Source: Acetobacteraceae bacterium
GTDB lineage: Bacteria > Pseudomonadota > Alphaproteobacteria > Acetobacterales > Acetobacteraceae
DNA length: 14,021 bases
NCBI GenBank assembly: GCA_003133265.1
Contig: PKWQ01000200.1
Coordinates: 8,979-22,999 of the forward strand
Reading direction: 5' to 3'
The position numbers and the translations under genes were made by a program. Shown in pieces: positions 1-5,019 of the stretch; within the stretch, counting starts at the first letter, position 1; each line of letters opens with the position of its first letter. The notes under the pieces are model-generated. The model ran no database searches. It was not told where the DNA came from and saw nothing but the letters and a program-made list of their open reading frames with translations.

Positions 1-127
1 GGGGCCGGCGAGCATTCTCGCCCGCGCCACCAACGAGCGCGGCGACACCCAGGCCGAGAAGCTGAAGTTCAATCCGGCCGGCTACCACAACAACGTGCCG
101 CGCGCCGTCGCGGTCACGGTCGCCTGA
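1..127 (+). CDS. sorA: Sulfite dehydrogenase molybdopterin subunit, C-terminal end (partial)
   Basis: Only the last 41 codons are present, read in the frame that begins at base 2 and ends with TGA at 125-127. The tail contains ILARATN, a QAEK stretch and NPAGYHNNV. This resembles the C-terminal dimerisation domain of sulfite oxidase-family molybdenum enzymes, where an 'RATN...Q...WNPxGY.NN' ending is usual. These enzymes oxidise sulfite to sulfate in the periplasm and pass electrons to a cytochrome c. The identification rests on this short tail plus the neighbour: a SorB-like monohaem cytochrome c starts 11 bases after the stop, the order of the known SorAB pair. The molybdenum-site cysteine lies outside the window, so activity cannot be judged. 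The alternative is another sulfite-oxidase-family protein paired with a cytochrome. Confidence 0.75.
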   Translation, partial: GPASILARATNERGDTQAEKLKFNPAGYHNNVPRAVAVTVA

Positions 128-138
128 GGAGGGAGCAC

Positions 139-432
139 ATGAAACCCATTTATCTTCTGGCCGCCGCACTGCTGTGGGCAACGCCGGCGCTGGCCGACGA
201 ATTCGATATCGTCCTCAAGCCAGGCCCTGGCGGCGATACCACCTCCGTGACCTGCGCCGCCTGTCACAGCATTGACTACATCAAGATGAATTCGCCGTTC
301 ATGTCACCCGCGATATGGAAGGCGGAGGTGACGAAGATGCGTACCGCCTTCGGCGCGCCGATCGACCAGACGACGGCCGACGAGATACTCGGCTATGTCA
401 TCGCGGCCTACGGCGTGCCGGCGAAGCCCTGA
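139..432 (+). CDS. sorB: Sulfite dehydrogenase cytochrome c subunit (SorB-like)
   Basis: This is a small periplasmic monohaem cytochrome c of 97 residues. Residues 1-19 form a signal peptide (Lys2, a hydrophobic core, cleavage after ALA). The haem site CAACH is at residues 39-43, followed at once by IDYIKMNSP, which is characteristic of SorB-type subunits. Met50 and Met55 are candidates for the distal haem ligand. The role known for the family is to take electrons from the molybdenum subunit SorA during sulfite oxidation and hand them to the respiratory chain. A strong ribosome site (GAGGAGGGA, about 127-135) precedes the ATG. The start lies 11 bases after the sorA stop, so the two are surely co-transcribed. 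The gene converges on the hydratase gene, with 41 bases between the two stops and no clear terminator there. Confidence 0.85.
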   Translation: MKPIYLLAAALLWATPALADEFDIVLKPGPGGDTTSVTCAACHSIDYIKMNSPFMSPAIWKAEVTKMRTAFGAPIDQTTADEILGYVIAAYGVPAKP

Positions 433-473
433 GGCCCACAGGTTCAACGGCCAGGATAAGCGCCAGTACGCGT

Positions 474-1259
474 TCAGGTGAGCGTGACGCGCACTTTCGG
501 CAGCGGCGGGAATTCTACCGTCACCGTGCAGGGGCCATCGAGCCAGATCGGCGTGGTGACGCTGCCCAGCATCACCACCTGTCCGGCTTTCAGCCCGCCG
601 AACGCGGCCGCGACCGGCGAGGCGGCGATCCAGGCCAGGCAGTTCATCGGGTGGCCCAGCAGGTCGCCCGCGTCGCCCTCCAGCCGCACTTCGCCATCTA
701 CGCTGATACGTCCGTGCAGCGCGGGAATATTCAGCGCGCGCCAGTCGATTCCACCCTGGGCACCGAGCACGCAGGCCCCGTGATAGACCTGATCGGCGAT
801 CAGCGTCGGGGTGCCGAGCACGGCGATGTCGTCGTAGCGGTTCTCGACGATCTCGATCCCGGCGGTCAGCTCGGCCACCGCCGCGGCGGCCTGTTCCGCC
901 GTGCAGGGCCCGGGCGGCAGGTCGCGCGCCAGCCGGACCACGATCTCGCACTCGACGCCGGGATTGACGAAGCCGGCATAAGGCAGCACCGCGCCGCTGG
1001 CATGCAGGCCGGGTGCCGCCATGAAGCCGGCGGCCGGGCCGGGCAGGCCCAGATAGTCCTGCATGCGCTTGGCGGTGGCGCCGATCTTGAAGCCGGCGGG
1101 CACTGCCTCGCCGATCAGCGCGGCGAAGGCGCGCTGGGCCGCGGCACCCTCCTCGACCGTGCGCGGCGCGAGGCCGGGGGCGAGCGGGGCGAGCTTGCCG
1201 CGCCGGGCGCGGGAGTCGCGCAGCGCGACGGCGACGGGGTCGGGGTCGAATCCGGTCAT
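474..1259 (-). CDS. 2-keto-4-pentenoate hydratase-family protein (MhpD/FAH superfamily)
   Basis: The 261-residue product matches the usual length of the MhpD-like hydratases (fumarylacetoacetase C-terminal fold). These add water to 2-hydroxypenta-2,4-dienoates in the lower meta-cleavage pathway of aromatic degradation; relatives are decarboxylases. Visible motifs are GFKIGAT at 56-62, a VECE stretch with Glu103 and Glu105, and EIVENRY with Glu136, which together fit the acidic metal site of the family. LLGHPMNCLAWIA near residue 200 corresponds to the conserved 'GxPxxALxWLA' region. The ATG overlaps the stop of the upstream rRNA methyltransferase gene (TCAT on the plus strand, 1256-1259), so translation is probably coupled. 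No other aromatic-degradation gene is nearby, so the physiological substrate is open and the gene name is left blank. Confidence 0.85.
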   Translation of the reverse strand: MTGFDPDPVAVALRDSRARRGKLAPLAPGLAPRTVEEGAAAQRAFAALIGEAVPAGFKIGATAKRMQDYLGLPGPAAGFMAAPGLHASGAVLPYAGFVNPGVECEIVVRLARDLPPGPCTAEQAAAAVAELTAGIEIVENRYDDIAVLGTPTLIADQVYHGACVLGAQGGIDWRALNIPALHGRISVDGEVRLEGDAGDLLGHPMNCLAWIAASPVAAAFGGLKAGQVVMLGSVTTPIWLDGPCTVTVEFPPLPKVRVTLT

Positions 1260-2524
1260 GGGCGCCTCGTCAGCTCATAGAGCGAGATCGCTGCGGCGGC
1301 CGACACGTTCAGGCTCTCCATCCCGCCCGGCATGGCGAGGCCGGCGAGTTCGTCGCAGGTTTCGCGGGTCAGACGGCGCAGTCCCTCGCCTTCCGCGCCC
1401 AGCACCAGCGCGACGCGACGCTCGGCGAGAGCCGGACCGGAGAGCGGGGCAGGGGCGGCGCCATCCAGCCCGATCACCCAGCAGCCGGCTGCCTTCAGCG
1501 CGATCAGGGTGCGAGCGATGTTGACCGCACGCAGCAGCGGCACCAGCTCCAGCGCGCCGGAGGCAGCCTTGGCCAGCGCGCCGGATTCCTCGGGCGCGTT
1601 GCGGTCCTGGGTGATCACGGCGCAGGCGCCGAAGGCGGCGGCCGAGCGCAGGATGGCGCCGACATTGCGCGGATCGCTGACCTGATCCAGCACCAGGATC
1701 GGTCCGGGGCGCTCCAGCGTCTGGGTCAGGCCGGGCGTGGCCAGCGGATCGGCGAGCAGGGCGGCGCCCTGATGCACCATGTCGCGGCCGAGCAACTGAT
1801 CCAGCCGGGCGCGGTCCACTCGCTCATGCGCGATCGACCAGGGTAGCGGCAGGCGCTGCGCCAGTGTGGCTTCCGCTTCCTGGGTCAGCAGCAGCCGACG
1901 CAGGCGGCGCGCCGGATTGGCGAGCGCGGCGGCGACCGCGTGATGGCCATAGAGCCATACGGTGCCGCGCGGCTGGTCCGCGCTGCCCGCACGCGGGCCG
2001 GCATGTTCGGGGCGCTGCTGCGCCGGCCGGCGGATTTCGAGCCGCGGCTGTTGCTCCTGTTTCGGGCGGTCCGGGAATGGCTTGGCCTGCGCCGGCCGTT
2101 CGTCACGCCGGGGCGGGCGCTGCGCGTCGTCCGGCCGGGTCCGTTCCCTGGGGGCAGCGTCCCTGGGAGCGCCATCCCTGGGAGCGCCATCCCTGGGAGC
2201 GCTATTCCTGGGGGCGCTATTCCTGGCACCCGCGGTTCTTTGGCTGCCTGGTCCATGGCTCTTGGCCGGTACGTGGCCGTGGCCTGTTCCGTGGCCCTGG
2301 CCGCCGGGCCGGTAGCCGCCCGGACGCTGGGCCTCGCGCGGCGCGTCGGGTCCGCTCGTTCCATGGCCGCGCCGATCCGCGCCGCCGCTGCTGCTCTGGT
2401 CGCGTCGCTGCGGGCCCTGGCCGGCGGGTCCGGGATGGCGCGCCGATGGGCCGCCGGGGCCGCGATCGGATGGCGGACGGCCGGAGCCGCCGTGCCGTGG
2501 GGGATGTGGAGGTTTCATGTCCAT
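1256..2524 (-). CDS. rlmB: 23S rRNA (guanosine 2'-O)-methyltransferase, RlmB/TrmH family, with long low-complexity N-terminus
   Basis: This is a SpoU/TrmH-class (SPOUT, trefoil-knot) methyltransferase that uses S-adenosylmethionine to 2'-O-methylate RNA; RlmB modifies G2251 of 23S rRNA. Counted from the ATG at 2524 (422 residues), the catalytic part starts near residue 187 with VWLYGHHAV, the substrate-binding L30e-like region. Motif 1 is NVGAILR at 287-293 (Asn287, Arg293), motif 2 is LGAEGEG at 375-381, and motif 3 is MESLNVSAAAA around Asn406. E. coli RlmB is about 245 residues; the extra ~185 residues here are a disordered-looking Arg/Pro/Gly/Asp-rich stretch with tandem APRDG-type repeats. 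Reading could extend upstream to a TTG at 2608, but ATG 2524 (or 2518) is preferred because 2602-2608 belongs to the tRNA promoter. The ribosome site is weak. The gene overlaps the downstream hydratase by 4 bases. Confidence 0.9.
   Translation of the reverse strand: MDMKPPHPPRHGGSGRPPSDRGPGGPSARHPGPAGQGPQRRDQSSSGGADRRGHGTSGPDAPREAQRPGGYRPGGQGHGTGHGHVPAKSHGPGSQRTAGARNSAPRNSAPRDGAPRDGAPRDAAPRERTRPDDAQRPPRRDERPAQAKPFPDRPKQEQQPRLEIRRPAQQRPEHAGPRAGSADQPRGTVWLYGHHAVAAALANPARRLRRLLLTQEAEATLAQRLPLPWSIAHERVDRARLDQLLGRDMVHQGAALLADPLATPGLTQTLERPGPILVLDQVSDPRNVGAILRSAAAFGACAVITQDRNAPEESGALAKAASGALELVPLLRAVNIARTLIALKAAGCWVIGLDGAAPAPLSGPALAERRVALVLGAEGEGLRRLTRETCDELAGLAMPGGMESLNVSAAAAISLYELTRRP
2146..2235 (-). 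repeat. 15-bp tandem repeat within rlmB
   Basis: Six consecutive 15-bp units lie head to tail. The two central copies (2161-2175 and 2176-2190) are identical (plus strand CCCTGGGAGCGCCAT), and the flanking copies differ by one to several bases. The repeat is in frame with the minus-strand methyltransferase and encodes pentapeptides of the type APRNS/APRDG/APRDA, about residues 97-126. The length is a multiple of three, so gain or loss of units would preserve the frame. This fits slippage-driven growth of a disordered linker. Confidence 0.85.
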
Positions 2525-2601
2525 CTTGGTATAGCCGGCCCTGCCCCTGATGCCCAGCGTGGCGCGCGCCAGGGATGCTGGCAGAGATGCGCGGGACTTC
2601 G

Positions 2602-2629
2602 TTGACAAGCGGCGGAGTTTGGCAATAGT
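2602..2629 (+). promoter_or_regulatory. Probable sigma-70 promoter of tRNA-Tyr
   Basis: A perfect -35 hexamer TTGACA is at 2602-2607. A weak -10-like element (AATAGT, 2624-2629, 16-base spacer, or ATAGTG with 17) follows. Transcription would begin near 2636, about 20 bases before the mature tRNA 5' end at 2657, which suits a short precursor trimmed by RNase P. The -35 is clear; the -10 assignment is approximate. Confidence 0.5.
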
Positions 2630-2656
2630 GCGCCGCGTCCCGCGAGCTGGGATCGC

Positions 2657-2742
2657 GGAGGGGTGCCCGAGTGGTTAAAGGGGACGGACTGTAAATCCGT
2701 TGGCTAACGCCTACGTTGGTTCAAATCCAACCCCCTCCACCA
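2657..2742 (+). tRNA. tRNA-Tyr (anticodon GTA)
   Basis: An 86-base class II tRNA folds by eye. The acceptor stem is GGAGGGG (2657-2663) with CCCCTCC (2732-2738), the discriminator is A2739, and CCA is genome-encoded (2740-2742). The anticodon stem ACGGA/TCCGT (2684-2688, 2696-2700) encloses the loop CTGTAAA, with anticodon GTA at 2691-2693. The T arm is GTTGG/CCAAC (2715-2719, 2727-2731) around TTCAAAT. A long variable arm (about 2701-2714) contains a short GGC/GCC stem, as expected for bacterial tRNA-Tyr. It reads UAU and UAC codons. No partial copy of its 3' end was found downstream, so nothing suggests an integrated element at this tRNA. Confidence 0.97.
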
Positions 2743-3110
2743 GCTCTCAGCCAAGGGTCAGATCCGGCGAAACAGTGCAGGAAATCAGACGGTTAGAGGC
2801 GCCCTGGCGATACAAAGGGATGGCCTAAACGGCCCTGACGATGGCCCGGACAAATTTGGCGACCTGGACATCTGCCAGGACTGAGCTGCTGCCTCCTGCT
2901 TTTTTGCCGGGTATATGCGGAACGCCGCGCTCTACCGGTGCTATGGAGGGAAAGCAGTTGGTGTCGGTTTCAGCAAACGACGGCGGAATGACGCGAATTG
3001 CCATTGGCCGGCCTGCCGCACGGTGCGACGGCGGAGGGTGTTTCGCTTTACCTTGATCGTCTGACATGCTGATGGGAGCGTCGGTGCCATGGGCGGGACG
3101 GGGGATGTGG
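2743..3110. other. Gene-free stretch between tRNA-Tyr and the PilZ gene
   Basis: About 370 bases with no convincing gene. The base composition looks less GC-rich than the flanks. A 71-codon open frame on the plus strand (2841-3056) has no ribosome site and no recognisable motif, and I do not call it. A run of six T (2900-2905) follows a weak 5-bp hairpin (CAGGA 2876-2880 with TCCTG 2894-2898). It could be a poor terminator for the tRNA transcript, but it is 160 bases beyond the tRNA. The right end should hold the PilZ gene promoter, but no clear -35/-10 pair was found. Confidence 0.6.
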
Positions 3111-3605
3111 ATGACCGAAGACAGCGATAAAATAAACAGCGACAAAATAGATGATGGGCGCCGCGAGAAACGGCATGGGGTCATCAAGAGAGCCAAGATC
3201 GTCGTCGGGAAATCGGTGATCGATTGCGCCGTGGTGAATGTCTCAACGAGCGGGGTGCGGGTCCGCACGGGTGCCGTGGTCGTCGTGCCTGAACATGTGG
3301 TCCTGAGATTCTCAGGTGGGTGCGCCTTTGTTGCACAGCGGCGGTGGTCGCGAGGAATGGAGATGGGATTCGTGCTTAATGGCCCCGCACCGCTCACCGA
3401 GCATGCCGCGCTTAAGGCATTGTCGGCCTTTGAAGCCTTGCCATCGAACGACCTGGAAGCACCGATTCGAATCCTGCGCGACGCGAGGTTCTTTGACGAT
3501 CCCGTGCTCGGTCAGGCCGCTGAGGAGGTTGAAGCCGCATATGCTCGGTTCAAGGCGATATTGAGGGCACGAATCGCCCTTAAGCCGCTCGAACCGAACG
3601 ACTAG
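3111..3605 (+). CDS. PilZ-domain protein, putative cyclic-di-GMP receptor
   Basis: This is a soluble 164-residue protein. The N-terminal half carries the two PilZ signatures for c-di-GMP: RREKR (17-21, the RxxxR switch) and NVSTSG (43-48, the (D/N)xSxxG strand). Between and after them are alternating hydrophobic segments that fit the PilZ beta-barrel up to about residue 90. The remaining 70 residues are charged and helical-looking, with no catalytic motif. Stand-alone PilZ proteins usually relay c-di-GMP levels to motility, exopolysaccharide or cell-cycle targets; the partner here is unknown. ATG 3111 is chosen because a G-rich site (GGGACGGGGG, about 3095-3104) sits 6 bases upstream; ATG 3066 in the same frame has none. 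The gene lies alone, converging on chaB, and its codon use is less GC-biased than its neighbours. Confidence 0.75.
   Translation: MTEDSDKINSDKIDDGRREKRHGVIKRAKIVVGKSVIDCAVVNVSTSGVRVRTGAVVVVPEHVVLRFSGGCAFVAQRRWSRGMEMGFVLNGPAPLTEHAALKALSAFEALPSNDLEAPIRILRDARFFDDPVLGQAAEEVEAAYARFKAILRARIALKPLEPND
3123..3152 (+). repeat. Two-copy 15-bp duplication at the PilZ gene N-terminus
   Basis: Two adjacent 15-base units (3123-3137 and 3138-3152) share AGCGA.AAAATA and encode SDKIN then SDKID, residues 5-14. The duplication is in frame, AT-rich against the background, and lies before the PilZ fold, in a segment probably not structured. Confidence 0.7.
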
Positions 3606-3623
3606 GACTTCGCGTGCAGGTTC

Positions 3624-3646
3624 CTGATGCCACGCATCGGCGTCAG
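3624..3646. terminator. Hairpin between convergent PilZ and chaB genes
   Basis: CTGATGCC (3624-3631) can pair with GGCGTCAG (3639-3646), giving an 8-bp stem with one G.U pair and a 7-base loop. It lies in the 49 bases between two convergent stop codons, where a bidirectional terminator is expected. There is no T-run on either side, so it is at best a U-poor terminator or a stabilising 3' hairpin. Confidence 0.4.
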
Positions 3647-3654
3647 CTCCCTTC

Positions 3655-3864
3655 TCACCAGATCGCCACCCACTCTTCGCCCTGCTTGCGATAGCGTCGC
3701 TTCACCGCCGCCCAGGCGATCCGATGCACGATCGCCTCGCCATCGGGGTCGTTGGCATGCTGCCGCCAGGCGTTGTTGAACGCCGCCAGATAGATTTCCT
3801 GGGCATGGATCGGCAGGTGGGCGCGGACCGAGGGCGGCAGGTCGTCGACGATGCGATAGGGCAT
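3655..3864 (-). CDS. chaB: ChaB family protein
   Basis: The 69-residue protein matches the ChaB fold over its whole length: LPPSVRAHLP, HAQEIYLAAFNNAW and HRIAWAAVKRRY are the family's hallmark blocks. E. coli ChaB is annotated as a regulator of the ChaA Na+(K+)/H+ antiporter, but its biochemical function is not well settled. No chaA lies in this window. The ATG at 3864 has a good ribosome site (GAGGAG about 9 bases upstream). It starts 27 bases after the cold-shock gene stop on the same strand, so the two are probably co-transcribed, suggesting a shared stress context. Confidence 0.87.
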   Translation of the reverse strand: MPYRIVDDLPPSVRAHLPIHAQEIYLAAFNNAWRQHANDPDGEAIVHRIAWAAVKRRYRKQGEEWVAIW

Positions 3865-3891
3865 GCCGCGCGCTCCTCGGTCCGGCCGGGA

Positions 3892-4521
3892 TCAGACCCC
3901 GCTGATGGCGGACGCTTCGGGGCCCTTCTTGCCCTGCACGACCTCCATTTCCACCGCCTGACCTTCCGCGAGCTCGGTCAGGCCGGCGCGGCGCAGCACC
4001 GAGGCATGGACGAACACGTCCTTGCCGCCGCTATCGGCCGCGATGAAGCCGAAGCCTTTCTCGGTATTGTACCACTTCACCGTCCCGCGCTGGCGTTCCG
4101 CCGGGCCGGGGCTGAACTGCTCCGCCGCGGCCGGTGCCGCCCGCTGCGGCGCGGCCTGGCCGTCGTCGGTGATTTCCATCACCGTCTTCACTTGCAGCCC
4201 TTTTTGCCCGGGGCCCACCTGCACGCGCAGCTTGGCGCCCGGATTGACGACGCTCGCCCCCACGCGCGACAGCACGCTGCCATGCAGGAATGCGTCGCCC
4301 GATCCGTCGGAAAGCTCGACGAAGCCGAATCCCTTCTCCGGATTGAACCATTTCACCACAGCGCCGACATCGCGGTCGCCCGCGGAGGGGGCCGAGGATC
4401 GGTCGCCGTCGGAGCGTGCCATGGGCAAGGGCAACGGGAACGGCGCGCCGCCGAAAGGCTCGTCGTCGTCGAAGCCGCGTTTGCGTGATGCGCGTGGGCG
4501 CCAGCCGTCAGTCTTTCGCAT
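3892..4521 (-). CDS. Cold-shock protein with two cold-shock domains
   Basis: A 209-residue nucleic-acid chaperone with two CspA-type OB folds joined by a Pro/Ala linker. Domain 1 (about 52-118) has VVKWFNPEKGFGFV with RNP1 KGFGFV at 63-68 and a divergent RNP2 DAFLH at 76-80. Domain 2 (about 146-209) has TVKWYNTEKGFGFI with RNP1 at 155-160 and canonical RNP2 DVFVH at 168-172. Classical Csps are about 70 residues; double-domain forms are common in alphaproteobacteria. Residues 1-50 are basic then acidic (RKRGFDDDEP). I keep the ATG at 4521 because I recall a similar RGFDDD leader in related alphaproteobacterial proteins; Met34 (ATG 4422) is the alternative, and neither has a strong ribosome site. 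Such proteins melt RNA structure and may act as antiterminators. The upstream 141 bases hold no convincing promoter. Confidence 0.9.
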   Translation of the reverse strand: MRKTDGWRPRASRKRGFDDDEPFGGAPFPLPLPMARSDGDRSSAPSAGDRDVGAVVKWFNPEKGFGFVELSDGSGDAFLHGSVLSRVGASVVNPGAKLRVQVGPGQKGLQVKTVMEITDDGQAAPQRAAPAAAEQFSPGPAERQRGTVKWYNTEKGFGFIAADSGGKDVFVHASVLRRAGLTELAEGQAVEMEVVQGKKGPEASAISGV

Positions 4522-4662
4522 TCTGCGTATGCTCGCCGGGATTGGGTCAGGGGTTATGTCAAAGATCGTTCATAGAGCATATTCGAAAAACCGTCTGCTG
4601 GGCATGGCTCTTTTTCACCGCGCGCACGATTCAGCCATGACCGTGGCGATTGGGCCGCTTTG

Positions 4663-4992
4663 TCAGGCGAAATGCAGCGCAAGCCATATGGTCGGCGGGT
4701 CCGTCTGGGTCCATTCGACGCGGTGGCGGACATGCGCGGGAATGTGGATATGGCTGCCGGACGCGAGGAATGTTGGTTCCGGTTCGCCCTCGATCCGCAG
4801 CGTGGCGGCGCCTTGCAGCAGCAGAACCCATTCCGCGCCGGGCTGATCGTACCAGAAATCCGGCGGACTCGCTTGCCCGGTGGAGACGATCCGCTCGATC
4901 CGCACGCCCGGCGCGCGCAGCAGGGTGACGACCTGTTCTTCCGTCAGGCCGGCGGGAACGTCGGCGAACAGGTTGCGTGGCGTGCTGATCAA
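4663..4992 (-). CDS. Small cupin-domain protein
   Basis: A single-domain cupin of 109 residues. The first cupin motif is represented by PGAEWVLLLQGAATL (about 51-65, Glu54) and the second by SGSHIHIPAHVRHRV (78-92, with His87 and His90 as candidate metal ligands). Members of this short group are usually of unknown function; many are metal-binding sensors or isomerases. The start is a TTG at 4990-4992, supported by a GGATGGAG ribosome site 7 bases upstream; the reading frame contains no other Met. It begins 27 bases after the ATPase stop on the same strand, so it is the likely third gene of the methyltransferase-ATPase unit. Confidence 0.82.
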   Translation of the reverse strand: MISTPRNLFADVPAGLTEEQVVTLLRAPGVRIERIVSTGQASPPDFWYDQPGAEWVLLLQGAATLRIEGEPEPTFLASGSHIHIPAHVRHRVEWTQTDPPTIWLALHFA

Positions 4993-5019
4993 GGCGGTTC
5001 TCCATCCTTGCGTGCCGCG

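Noticed and set aside
2146..2235. Possible CRISPR-like array
   Set aside because: The units are 15 bp with no spacers and are in frame inside a protein gene.
1864..2605. Plus-strand open frames opposite the rlmB N-terminus, some with Gly/Ala-rich repeats
   Set aside because: They are the reverse reading of the low-complexity APRDG repeat region; no start signal or recognisable domain is present.
2525..2608. Extension of rlmB to a TTG at 2608
   Set aside because: It would place the start codon within the -35 element of the tRNA promoter, and no ribosome site supports it.
2657..2742. tRNA-Tyr as an attachment site for an integrated element
   Set aside because: I found no direct copy of the tRNA 3' end downstream and no integrase gene in the window.
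2876..2905. Intrinsic terminator (T-run after a hairpin)
   Set aside because: The stem is only 5 bp with a 13-base loop and lies 160 bases beyond the tRNA; too weak to call.
2841..3056. 71-codon plus-strand open frame after tRNA-Tyr
   Set aside because: There is no ribosome site, no recognisable motif and no coding-like composition. It is kept only as a note in the gene-free stretch.
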